Source: Tricholomella constricta
Taxonomy: Eukaryota > Basidiomycota > Agaricomycetes > Agaricales > Lyophyllaceae
Assembly (NCBI GenBank): GCA_013368375.1
Contig: JAACJP010000044.1
Coordinates: 124,001 to 188,000 of the forward strand
Length of the DNA stretch: 64,000 nucleotides
Direction of reading: 5' to 3'
Shown here: piece by piece, positions 23,859-35,111 of the stretch
How positions within the stretch are numbered: the first letter of the stretch is position 1
Layout: every line of letters starts with the position of its first letter
Program-made: the position numbers and the translations under genes
Notes under the pieces: generated by a model
Told to the model about the DNA's origin: nothing
Database searches by the model: none
Seen by the model: the letters and a program-made list of their open reading frames with translations, nothing else

Positions 23859-25248
23859 ATGGCTCCTCGAACATGCGCACTCTGTGAGAACGCAAAAGCC
23901 ATGCTGAAACGCCCGAAGACCGGTCAGCAAATATGTCGGGAATGCTTTTTCTATGTTTTCGAGACCGAGGTCCACAATACGATCACTCAATCCAAGTTAT
24001 TCCAACCCGGGGACAGGGTAGCTATAGGAGCGTCTGGAGGAAAAGGTGTGGAATATATGTGTATCAGTAGCTTTATTATTATTGATCGTATGCCTATAGA
24101 TTCAACTGTTCTTGCCCGTGTCATGAAGACGCTTAACGAAAGATATGATTACGGCCTTGAGTTATTCTTGCTCTCGATCGACGAGGGAATCACTGGATAC
24201 CGGGACGATTCTCTAGAGGTGCTTCGATTGTACTCGAGATGATCCTGTGATGCTGATTCACGCTTGCATTCAGACTGTGAAACGAAATCAGCAGCAATAC
24301 GACATGCCGCTGAAGATCCTCTCATACGACGAACTTTATGGGTGGACCATGGATGCCATTGTATCTCAGGTGGGGAGGAAGAACAATTGCACATTCTGCG
24401 GTGTCTTCAGGCGGCAGGCGCTCGATCGAGGTGCTGCGATGTTGCATGTCGATCACATTGTAACGGGCCACAATGCCGACGACATCGCCGAGACTGTCTT
24501 GATGAACAGTACGTCTTGGAATTTTCAGGCTCACTGAGATATGATTAACAGTCAAGTTAGTCATGCGAGGCGATATCGCGAGGTTAGGACGGTGTACAGC
24601 AATATGCACACAAGGCGAGGATACCATCAGGCGATCTAAGCCCTTCAAATATGCGTACGAGAAGGAGATTGTTATGTATGTGGCGTTCTTTTCAACTGGA
24701 TAATCTTGAATCTCATTTCACACTTTAACAGGTATGCATATTTCAAGAAGCTCGATTATTTCTCGACGGAGTGTATATATTCTCCAGACGCCTACCGAGG
24801 GCATGCACGCGTATTTCTCAAAGAACTGGAAGCCGCCCGGCCGAGCGCGATTATAGACATCATCCATTCCGGAGAAGCGTTTGAAGTCAGAGAGGAGGTG
24901 AAGGCGATGCAGCGTGTCCAACGTCAGTCTCAATTCAATGGCTTGTATAATTGACTTCGATTAACCTCTACTACAGAGACATGCAAACGATGCGGATACA
25001 TGTCAAGCAATGACCTTTGCAAGGCGTGTACTCTGCTTGAGGGCCTCGAACGTGGTATGGCAAATGCTGGAATTGTACGTCTATACCAGCTGTGTTAAGG
25101 TACTTCGGTGCTAATGACTATTCATCAGACCGATCGCGGACGGAAGCAGCTGGATTTGCAAGGCCCAGCTCCAGACAACCTGCGCACTATCCCATTTTTC
25201 AAAATTCCTTCAGGCAATCCCATAATCGCAATCGAGACAGCCTCGTAA
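23859..25248 (+). CDS. CTU1: Cytoplasmic tRNA 2-thiolation protein 1
   Basis: With CTU2/NCS2 this enzyme adenylates and thiolates U34 of Lys, Glu and Gln tRNAs, taking sulfur from the URM1 pathway. The N-terminal zinc ribbon is visible ('[10 protein letters not shown]', '[13 protein letters not shown]'). The PP-loop SGGKDST is assembled over the first intron (GGAAAAG/AT). Other hallmarks are '[18 protein letters not shown]', '[20 protein letters not shown]', '[20 protein letters not shown]' and '[20 protein letters not shown]', plus the C-terminal '[20 protein letters not shown]' zinc ribbon. Introns at about 24045, 24220, 24510, 24675, 24923 and 25076 are short and in phase. The start is fixed by the family N-terminus. 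A truncated copy of the first exon lies 3.6 kb upstream, and a MITE sits in the promoter. Also known as NCS6. Confidence 0.95.
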
Positions 25249-25462
25249 CACATCTTCTCCATTGCGCCACTATTCTTTTATTACATAGACATCACGATTC
25301 GTGTGTATGTATGTACCTAATGTAGAGTACCTGTATACCCACCTAGCCATATAATTATTCTATTCTGGAGCGATATATATGTAAATTGAAAAGCGTTGGT
25401 TCATCTACGTACGCCTGATATGTCCCGAAACGAAGTCAAAAGCGTCAAAAGTCTGGCTGGGG

Positions 25463-28400
25463 TTATCCGACAACCTTGACCACTAGTGTTCCCCCATCTG
25501 TAAGAACGCCCCTTTCTCCATTAACGAAGGCCTTAGGGGCCTTCTCGAAGGGAATCACCCTCTCGTGGATCGCATCAACGTTCTCCCCGACCCAAGGCCG
25601 GATTCCCTCATCTATCGCTGTCCGCAAAACCGCTCCAAGGGTCTCCCTGACGTCTTCCCCTTCCCAGTCGACATCCTGGGCGTGGCTGATCCAAGCATAC
25701 CCCACCTTCCCATCCAACTTTTTCCCATCGCCAACACCAAAATTGAGCGATCTCAGTCCAGCCTTGAAGTTGTCTCCTGCACTGGGAATCGTGCGCCCAG
25801 GCGAGTCCCCCACAAGCGTCGTGAACTGCTTCAGCCCAATCCCCAACCGCTTCGTCTTCTCCTTCTCCTTCTTCCCACTTCCATTCCCATTCCCATTCCC
25901 GCTCCCGGCCCCTGCTCTACCAACCGACTTCAACAGCCTCTCCGAGGCCTCCCACACCTCCTTCCCCCCAACAGTATCCAACACCGCATCAAACACATCT
26001 CCATCCTCACAAAGCCGATTAATAACCCTCACCACCGGCCCCCGCTCGCCCTCGCCCTCGCCCTCTCCCTCTTCCCCATCATCAAAAACGACCTCTTCCC
26101 CTCCCCACACGCGCACCCGCTCCTCCACCACCCGCATGAGATACTCATGCCCCAACCTCGTCCGCTCCACCCCTTCGCCATCCTCGACTTCCGCCTCAGC
26201 CACGCCCGCCGCCGCCTCATAGGGCAGGCACGCGAACGGGACATGCACACACACCCGCCACCCCCGCCGGACGAGCATCTGTACCGCCAAAGCCCCGGCC
26301 CCATCATGCCCGCGCAACACCAGTGCACGCCTCCGCCGCGTGCCGTCCAGCGCCTCCTTTGCCCGTCCCCGTCCCTTCTCGTGGTGTGAGTGCACGTCCT
26401 CGTGGTAATTGAGGTCCCCGGAGCTGCTGCTGCTCCCGACTGCCCCCCCGTCGGAGAAGGCAAAGACGAAGGTCCGGACGGCGCGGTAGGCTGGGATCCC
26501 GCATATAGGCAGGAGGGCGAGCTCTTCGAGGCTTAGCGGGACTGGGAGGTTTGGCGTTGCGGCTCGGTGGTGTTGGGTGCTTGAGTGATCTAGAGCGAGG
26601 GAAGGCGAATGACGTGCTTTGAAAATTCTGGTGCTGTTGTTACGGGATGGAGAGGGTGAGGAATACGAGGAGGACTTCGAGGAACTTGATGGGCCCGGGG
26701 TGTTATCTGAGCCTGTCCTGCTAGAAGACGATTGGCTGGGCTCAGGGATGGCGCTGTGTGCTGTTAGAAACAGCCCATCCTGTTGGATCCGGGGATATGG
26801 TGCGCGATGTACACGATGTCGATCGACGACGATAAACTCGGTGAGGGCGCCGCACTGTTGAAAGATATATCAGTGTCAATCCATGCATGCTGTGAGATGT
26901 CGGATGGAAGATATAAACAACCCCGGTGGCCATTCTTCTCCATCACAGCGGCAGAAGCACGCATACAAGTGCATATAGCAAGAAGGACCTGTCAGCTCAC
27001 CTTCTTCAAGTCCAGAAGACCAACAACCCAATCTCCCCTCCTCCCAGCCTCTTCTCCAACCTCCCATCCACACTCCAACACCCTCCCTACAAAACTCCGT
27101 CCAGGTATATACCCAACCCCCGCCGCAGCCGTTTGTGATGATGTCCCCGGGGGCGTTGCCGGAGACTGCGTCCCAGAAGCCGACCTTGGCGACGACGAAT
27201 CCGACCTCTGCTGTGCCCCACCAAACCGGCCCAGCGTCGAGCGCAGGCTGACACTTCTCTTCGGAGTCGTTGGCGGCGTCCCCGCTGGCCCACGAGACTT
27301 CGACGCCACATACGTATTGGACCGAGTCGGGCCCCCGCCCCCGCCCCCGCCACCTCCGGATCCGTTGCTCCCACCAAACACCATGCGCCAGTCAACACCA
27401 TCAACACCGACGGCCCACACCTGTACCAGGACGCCCCCACTCGGCACGTATTTCGGCGGGGTGCGATACGAAGTGAACCCCAGCGGGAGGTCCAGCTCTT
27501 CAGGAATGACCTCGCGTGCCTTTCCCAATCCACGGTCCTCGCTGGTGGCCCTCCTCGTGCTCTGTGCCGCAGGGCCAAAGGCAGATAGCGGTCCGGAAGC
27601 CGATTTAGATGGGGAGGAGGACGAGCCGCGACGGAAGAGGCCCATGAGTTTCTTGCTCGGTGATGTGTTGGGGGCAGACGAGGACGCACCCCCGCTCAGC
27701 CCGCGCACGACCTCGACACTCGCCATGGTCGTTTGTGCGACGCCGCTGAGCGTCAGATCGACCTTCCCGTCGAGGTCCGCGGCGTGGTGCGCATCCTTTT
27801 TGGAAAAGAGGCCTTTCGGGCGGTGAATCGTTTGCGAAAAGGGGACGGGAGCGCGGGGGAGGACGAGCGAAGTGTAGCCTGGCGTGCCGTGCGAGGGGAG
27901 GTCGCCAGGTGTGAATGTTGGTAGAGATGTGGAAGTGCGGTCGTATGGATCTGCCGACGATGAGGCATATTTCGAGGGCTTGTGAGGTGAAGTGCGTAAA
28001 GAGGTGGATGTTGAAGACGACGTGTTGTGCGAGGACGAGGTCGATGCATGTGACGACGACCCGTGTCCGAGAGAACGTGATCGGCGGCGGTGCAGCGTGT
28101 TTCCCATCGTGGGTTTGGATTTGGATGAGGGATTTGATGCAGGAGTTGGATTGGATGACATACGACTTCTTGGTGCTGATCGCCGCGGTGTTGTTGAGAT
28201 GAGCACGCTGCTTCTGGGATGATGTAGCATGTCTGGAGTGTCTTCCAGCTCGTCTTCTTCGAGGAGGGCAGTCATACTACTCATGATGCTGGGTGTCATT
28301 TTGTTTATGGACTTAGACATTGGGGTGTTGGGTTTCGTGCGTGTTTGCGACGTGTTTCGTTGGTCAACCTTGGCGGAAGGTCGCCTCTTCGGAGTCGTTG

Positions 28401-29074
28401 TTGCCTTCACAGTAGTAGGAACTAACCATCTGACATCCTTGGCCCATTGTTGATCTGCATGACCGTTGGAGACCTGAGGTGGCCCATTCTTTGCCTTGAC
28501 ACGAGGCGTATGCTGTTCTGTGTCCGATTGGACAGGACTCGTTATGCGAGTCGAGTCCGAGTTTGCAATTGAAAACAAGGAATGGGCATCAAGAGCAGAA
28601 GACGAGATCGACGCGGTTGATGTGTTCGTATGAGTGAAAGACGTTTTGGTTGAAGGGACTACAGCGGGAGGACTTGGAGGTTTTAACGGTGGAGCTATTG
28701 TTGAAGCCATGGAAGTTCGCGGGGAAGTATTGGGCGTGTAGAAAACGTCGCGATCAGAATCGTCGTCGTCGTCGTCTTCGTCGGTGTCGGTGATTAGAAG
28801 CTGCTTGGAGTCAGTTGTGGCTCTCACGTCATGTGTTGGCTTCTAATATGGGTTCCTGTAAGTTCAATAAAGATGAAAAACTGCCTGTACGTACGACAGC
28901 ATTTGACTTTTCATCGTCGCGCACGACAGCGGTCTGAGGTGGTTCCTGTCCGTGGGTCTCGGTTGCGATGCGAAGCATGTCTTGCTTAGTTGAGTGATAG
29001 ACCTTCTCCTGCGGGAAAGAGTATGTCTGCGAGGGCCTGCCCAGCAAGGATTGTAGCATTGTAGGTTTTGCCAT
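25463..29074 (-). CDS. MDR-type oxidoreductase with about 430-residue disordered N-terminal extension
   Basis: The C-terminal half is a medium-chain dehydrogenase/quinone-reductase fold. It has a GroES-like part ('GFTSYRTPPKYVPSGGVLVQ', 'GVGYIPGRSFVGRVLECGWE'), then 'CGALTEFIVVDRHRVHRAPY', a nucleotide-binding core ('RALVLRGHDGAGALAVQML', 'VFDAVLDTVGGKEVWEASER') and the usual end ('ERGVLTDGGTLVVKVVG'). No zinc ligand cluster was seen. In front lies a long Ser/Thr/Pro-rich region with an acidic run ('TDTDEDDDDDDSDRD') and a poly-glycine loop inside the catalytic part near 27340. The start at 29074 (MAKPTMLQ) joins by a 52-nt intron to the main exon, whose own frame has no ATG at its 5' end. 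A third exon (about 25463-26860) follows an intron of about 130 nt. Substrate unknown; the extension suggests a signalling or scaffold role rather than simple metabolism. Confidence 0.8.
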
Positions 29075-29641
29075 GATAGGCAACAAACAGAACGGTGAGC
29101 AGCAGGCCTTCGACGTCGTTGGTCGCAACGACGATCGGTCTACAGCGACAACTTGAATGGAGGAATCTCTTGGCCATGATGTCACCTGATGCCGCGGTTT
29201 GTTTCGGAGACCGTAGCCAAGCAAGCGCCTCAACTCTCATTGAACGGGGGAGCAGCGATTCACCGCAAGGCACTCCTCTGACGACGATACGCAAAATGAC
29301 TTTGCATCGACGTAGGTAGGTCCCGAGAAAGGCTATGAGGCCAATGAGGAAGTTTCCATATTTCGGGAGGACTTGGCAGGTGGTGCATGGCCTGGGAACA
29401 TACAAAATGATAGACAAAATCCCATTGATTTAAAAGCTTGCACTCTAGTCGTACGATTTGAATAGTGAACGTTTGAACACAAGTAAGTATCTTCGTCGAT
29501 TTTACGTGTGTCTTGTTGATCGTTCTTGGCAAGAATCGCCACGTGCAGGGGGAGGTTCCAGCTCCGCGATTTGGGTAGAATTTGAGCGCCCACCGTCCGT
29601 TGCGCGGGTCTCTCGTTCGCATGCAAGGACGACAACGGACT
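29075..29641. promoter_or_regulatory. Divergent promoter region of the MDR gene and the JmjC gene
   Basis: 567 bp between two head-to-head starts. Open frames in it (for example a hydrophobic minus-strand frame ending near 28986) lack family features and are taken as non-coding. No clear TATA box was seen. Confidence 0.45.
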
Positions 29642-32600
29642 ATGAATTCCATACCAGACCTCGCCAAGAAAACTTCCATAAATTCCCTTCTTAATCCCGA
29701 AGCTTCTTCTGACGCTTTCAACTCCCAAATTCCCAACCTCACCGCTTCCTTAAACACCCATCAAGTCCAGCCTCATGCCCAGCAGCTCGATGCTTACGGC
29801 CCATCCTATGTCACACCCCCTTCCTTCAATCTAAGGGCTGCCAGTTGGGGGGGCCCCGATGATCGAAGAAAGCCCGAGAACGCTTCACGCCACTATAATC
29901 ATCAGGGTATGAGCAGCTACTCCGAACAGGCCACGCCTCGCGTGGTGAGGCCCCGGGACGATGTCGGCAGCTACCCTCTGGATGCCAATATGTGGCAGGC
30001 GCAGCACGAAGGGAACTACAGCGCTCCCGCCATCACCCCGATGTACTCAGATGAACGCACAGGTCCGTCAACCCAAAATCATTCCCCGTCTGATGGTTGT
30101 TGACATCCGGTGATTCTCAGCCCTATCGGGGGATTACCCACCCAGTTAGTTTCTTTCTTCTTACCTCTATCGTCCACTCTCCCATGCCTCCAATGCCAGA
30201 CAACTACTCCCAATCCTATCATGGTCAATCGTCATCAAACAGCAACCTCCAATGTTCGACTCCCTGTTTCTCCAGTGTGTAATACTCTAACACCTCTTTC
30301 AGCCTGGCAGGTCAGTGAACGAGCGTCCGCTCGCATCGTGGCACGTGGAACTGCTGAAGGCGAGCAACGAAACTCGAGCTCGTATTACCAGTCATCCCCA
30401 GGCATGTACCACGCACCTTATTCCCAAGATCCACCGCAGCAGCAACTCCCTCGCGTCGTCCAGCCACCTCCGAAACGACGCCCGTCTGACGAGGAAGTAC
30501 TGCCGCCCAGGGCCAAGCGCGTGAAAACTGCCGCAGCCAAGACGACGTCAGGTCCGTAAAACGACCTCCAGGTCATATTACGTGTTTGCTCACCCAGACG
30601 GCGACATCACAGGCACATCGAAGCGTGGATATCGCGCAAAGAAACGTAGCGAGGCAGCGCAGATTGCAGCCCAAAATGGTGGGCCCCTATTGTCTGATCC
30701 CCGCAATTTTAAAACCTGATTATTGTTTCAAAGCAAAAACCATGCCGCAGGTGTCGTACACGACAAAGCCGGGTGAGAAGGGGAAGCAAAAGGCCACTGA
30801 CGGAGGTGAGAAATGGACGACTCGCGTCTTTCCCGTATACTGACTATGGATCGTTTTTTTGTTGGTTCAGTGAGCATGCAGATTGTGCCGTCTGGCCCCG
30901 GGGACGAAGCCACAGTTCTGCAAGCGGAACTGCAGACTACACGGTGCATGTCGACAAAGTACAAGTCCGACACCTTTCCGCGCTGTGTCGCCTGCACGCG
31001 GCGATGGGCAGGCGATACGTGTCGGTTCCAGGGCATCCGCTACTTCCTCCGGAACCCACAGATGGAGATCGTAGGCGTCAGCTTCTCCGAGTCGCAGAAG
31101 GCCGACCTGCCCTCGATGAAGTTTCCCAAAGAGTGGAATGAGGAGCTTACGACTGCGAATATCATACGCACCAAGGTCAGTCTCCTACATCGCTTTTGAC
31201 GTTATGAATGCTCACGCCATCGGGGGCAGAAAACGATTGCGCGCGCACTGCTGCCGACTCTTCGAACCGAACTTGAACACCTTCATCTGCCGGAAATCTT
31301 CCATCGGCCTCGGGAACGCGAAGTTCGCGCAACATGCGGTAAGTTTCCCCGCTTCAATACGAATGTTATACGTGACTGACTCGCCTTATTTCAGATACAT
31401 GCATGACTTCCTTATTCTCCTCCTCGTGGCTCTGCCGTCTGTGTGGGCGCGAAGCCTGTGCTGAATGCTTTTCGACGGTCAGTGAACTCACCGCCGAACA
31501 ACCCCTCGCAGACGCTGCGGAGCAGCAAATCCTTCAGGCCCGTCGCGAGAAACACGCGCACAGCAATCCGTTCTTCTTGCAATGCACGAAGCGGATCGAG
31601 CACCGGGCACGCGACTTTTCGGCCATGTCGCGGTTCTGCGAAAAGGAGCTGTCGAATGCGATCAAGGAGATGGAGGAGCTGCTCAAGGACGAGCAAGACG
31701 GGACAACGACGACGACGTCTTCATCTCAGGATGGGGATGCACACAGTACACTGTCGTCCGCATCTCAGCACACAGACGGCGCCGGCCACCTGCTGAGATC
31801 ACCGCCCCCGTCCATCGCGCCCGGCGCCCAGCTTCCCGAGGGCTACCCGCCATGCACGACCACGAATCCCTTCATCCCCGTCAACCTCTCCGCAACCGCA
31901 CTCAGCATCCCCACTCTCCCCATAAGGCGTTTCGCGAACAACGCGCTCACGCAGGAGAATTTTCCGCGGATCTGGGCGCTGGGTCAGCCGCTCGTCGTCA
32001 CGGGTCTCCTTGAGAAGTTCCGCATCCAGTGGACGCCAGAGTACTTCATCTCCAAGTATGGGCAGCAGGGGTGCTTGATCATCGAGTGCCAGACGGATAC
32101 GAATAGGCGTATCACGGTCGGCGAGTTCTTCAAGGAGTTTGGGCGGTACGAGGGCAGGACGGAGTGCTGGAAGCTGAAGGTACATTTTTGTTACAGAAAT
32201 ACAGGGTGAGTAAGCTGGGTGTTGATAGCAGGTTATACAGGATTGGCCGCCATCTACGGACTTTAAGAAGGCGTTCCCGGAGCTGTACGAGGACTTTAGC
32301 AACGCCGTACCAGTCCCAAGCTACGTGCGCCGCGACGGCGTGCTCAACATCGCCTCGCATTTCCCGGCAGACACCGTCTCGCCTGACCTCGGTGCGGCCT
32401 CCTTTCACCCGCACGCTTCTTCACTGAGAGATGCTGATCCCAAACATTTTCCCCCACCGCAGGTCCGAAGATGTACAACGCGATGGCGAACGGGCAGGGG
32501 GCAGGGAGCAAGGGCACGACACGGCTGCACATGGACATGGCCGATGCGCTCAACGTCATGACGTACGCCGCGCCCATGCCCGACGGGGCACCTGGGTGCG

Positions 32601-33275
32601 CGGCATGGGACATATACCGCGCGGAGGACAGCGACAAGCTGCGCGCGTTCCTGGCGGGCATGCAGGCGGCTTCTTCCACTTCTACTTCTACTTCCATTTC
32701 CACGTCTTCCAGTTCTGCGGTGGCTCTCAGCAACAACAACAGCAGCAGCAGGGAGAGGGAGAGGGAGAGGGAGAACGGGGAGACGGGGCCGGGGTCGGGG
32801 TCGGGGACGAGGGTAGGCGTGAACGTGAATGACCCGATACATGGGCAGCAGTTCTATCTGGACGAGGGGATGCGTGCGCAGCTGTACGATGCGACGGGCG
32901 TGCGGAGCTATCGGTTCTACCAGCGTCCAGGGGAGGCGGTGTTTATCCCCGCTGGGTGTGCCCACCAGGTGCGTTTCTTTTATTTGCTTTCTCTCGTTCC
33001 GTTTTTCCTTTCTTGTCAAGCTGAAGCTGACCCTCCCCCGCGTGTTCTTCGTGCAGGTGGCGAATCTAACGGACTGCATCAAGGTGGCGGTGGACTTTGT
33101 GAGCCCGGAGAACGTGGAGCGGTGCGAGCGGCTGACGCGGGAGTTCCGGGAGCAGAACCAGAGGAAGGTGTGGAAGGAGGACGTGCTGCAGCTGCGCACC
33201 ATGATGTGGTTTGCGTGGCTGTCGTGTCGCGTGCAGGAGGGGTATGAGGGGAAGGAGGACAGCGAGGAGGAGTAG
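29642..33275 (+). CDS. JmjC-domain histone demethylase, KDM3/JHDM2-like
   Basis: Fe(II)/2-oxoglutarate dioxygenase expected to demethylate histone H3 lysine in the nucleus. The N-terminal 280 residues are disordered with a basic 'PPRAKRVKT' patch. Zinc-binding segments follow: 'RCVACTRRWAGDTCRFQG' and a Cys-rich module 'CDTCMTSLFSS...CRLCGREACAECF', as in KDM3 proteins. The JmjC domain (about 31900-33150) contains 'NALTQENFPRIWALGQPLVV', the metal-binding HxD in 'TRLHMDMADALNVMTYAAP' and the distal His in 'VFIPAGCAHQVANLTDCIKV'. All three iron ligands are present, so activity is likely. A Ser/Gln/Glu low-complexity insert (32660-32820) interrupts the domain. The start at 29642 was chosen as the first ATG of the family-like 'MNSIPDLAKK' N-terminus; exon limits in 30060-30800 are uncertain. 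Confidence 0.88.
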
Positions 33276-33917
33276 ATGCCATGTGAGAGTAAAGAAGGAA
33301 AAAGGAATTGGAGATTTGGGAACCTGGGTTAAATCTCCTCGTCATGCTTGTAGTTAATGTATACCAATTTGTCCCCCGAGAAAGCACTGAATGTCTGGAT
33401 CTATGTCATTCAAGGGCTGTGAAGGGCTTCTGAGTTTATAATTATAATATGCATAGACATGTACAGGCCTCGATCAGAAGGACAGCAACAGGCTTAAAAT
33501 TGTTGACACCTGACGAAGGTCAATGGAATGGCATGGAGGCATCTGACATGAGCGCTATTGAATGATAGCCCATCTAGACCGTGCCCAAGCAACCCAAGTT
33601 GCCAGGGAAAGAAAGGGAGCCTCGACAATAAAAATAAAAATGGACAATCGCGTTCTGTAAAATCGTCCAGGCGTACGTAAATCTCCCAAATAGTCGGGGA
33701 TATGTAATTAAATGAACAACAACAACAGCAGAGAGGTATATACGAATACAGTGTCATAGGATTTTGTCCATCCACGGGCTCCCTGACGCGCTGCGTACAC
33801 ACGCGATCTAGTAGTCATAACAGAACGTAAACGTACAGTGTCCAAAAGCACTCGAGTGTCGTAGAACCAAAGACCACAATTAAGCTTTATCCATCCATGG
33901 GTGCGGTACGGTGTACT
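33276..33917. other. Convergent intergenic region
   Basis: Lies between the JmjC stop and the stop of the minus-strand GPI-type protein. Only short frames and a CAACAACAACAG tract near 33716. Nothing recognised. Confidence 0.6.
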
Positions 33918-34628
33918 CTACAGCGCTACAGCACCAAGGAGCACGCCCGCCAGAATGCTCCACCATGCCGCAGCGGTGCTGCGCAAGTCGCGCGGGGCGG
34001 CATTGACAGCTGTCGTCGACTTGGGCCCGTACTGCGCGAGCCACGCGCTGTAGTCGAGGATCGTGCCCGACGCGCCGATGCTGATGGGGAGGGTCGCGGG
34101 GTTGGTGGGTGTGAAATTGTCGACGAGGACGGAGGTCTCGCCGTTTATGATGGTGGTGTAGGTGTACGGAGTGACGCCACCGGGCGTGAATCTTGTGGCA
34201 TCGGGCTGCCCGACGGGGCCTTGTTGCACTGGCGGCGTTGGGTCGGGCTGCAGCACGGCTGTGGTTGTGGGTGTGGTCGTGGTGGGTGGGATTTGGGTTG
34301 TTGGGGGTGTGGGCGGCGTGAGGGTTGGACTCGTTATCGGAGGTATACCCGGAGGCAAGGTTTGTCTATATAATAGGTTAATGCTTGAATTAGATCACCA
34401 GAGCAAGTTGGAAGCGGACGTACAGTATGGAAGTAGTCGGGGCTCCAAGGGCGTCAGTGGTGATCACTTGAACCACCGTATTCCCTGCACTAGAAAATGA
34501 CATTTTGGATAAGCAAGCTTGGAGCAGTAGGCTCTGAAACAGACTCACTCGTCAATGACTGTGACCGTCTGAGCGTTGGCACTGATGACGAGCAAGGCCA
34601 CTAGCCACAGGGCAAGAAGTTGGTGCAT
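33918..34628 (-). CDS. Secreted Pro/Thr-rich protein with GPI-type tail
   Basis: Three exons from the ATG at 34628 to the stop at 33918 encode about 200 residues. The signal peptide is clear ('LLALWLVALLVISANAQ'), followed by 'TVTVIDDAGNTVVQVITTDA', a common opening of mushroom surface proteins. A Pro/Thr-rich stalk ('PPTTTTPTTTAVLQPDP'), probably O-mannosylated, follows. Then comes a short domain ('VTPYTYTTIINGETSVLVDN') and a hydrophobic C-terminus ('AWWSILAGVLLGAVAL') fitting a GPI anchor. No cysteines or catalytic motifs are evident. It is unrelated in sequence to the 8-cysteine proteins at 13.6 and 16.4 kb. A wall or surface role is inferred; function unknown. Confidence 0.8.
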
Positions 34629-35111
34629 GGGGGTTCAGCTAAAGGGGCGTGGGAACTGTCTAAATCTGCCTGTAAATTACATCGGGATAATCTCGGCCCC
34701 CGGCGTTCAGGAATTGGACCATGCCGGTAATACTACTACTACTACTAACGAGACTGGACCGAACTGCGCTTAAAAGGTTCTTTGCAGTCCGGTCCAGTTA
34801 CAATGACTTCGCTTCACGTCTTGAACCGGTTACAGTCCCGGTTACACTGAAAAGGGTGAAAAAACCGGACCATTGAACTGGACTTTGAAGCACTATGTGT
34901 GTCGGCTAGGAGACGAGGAGGAAAAACGGAACGATGGCCTGATGTCTGGTCTTCGTGCAGAAGCTCGGAAAACTCGTGCGAAATAGGTATTATGTACAAG
35001 CACAAAATAATCCGGATAATCTACAACTTCTGTGGATGGCTTATGTGGCGTGATAACCTCAGAGCAGTTGGAAGTCGAAAGATATAAAGAGAAAAAACAA
35101 CTCAATGATGA
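34629..35111. other. Intergenic region with inverted repeat
   Basis: Contains an ACT trinucleotide run (34735-34747) and repeated CCGGT/GGACC words around an imperfect hairpin (separate entry). No gene seen. Confidence 0.5.
34753..34798. repeat. Imperfect inverted repeat, 15-bp arms
   Basis: ACTGGACCGAACTGC (34753-34767) pairs with GCAGTCCGGTCCAGT (34784-34798) with one mismatch and a 16-base loop. Related words (CCGGACC, ACTGGAC) recur to about 34885. It could be a relic of a small inverted-repeat element or a hairpin in the upstream region of the flanking genes; position between two genes argues against a coding role. Confidence 0.6.

Noticed and set aside
25476..26389. Two long plus-strand frames opposite the MDR catalytic exon
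   Set aside because: Pro/Ser-rich antisense of a GC-rich gene; the minus-strand frame carries the conserved motifs.
28986..29417. Hydrophobic minus-strand frame upstream of the MDR start
   Set aside because: It overlaps the MDR first exon in another frame and has no family features; treated as promoter.
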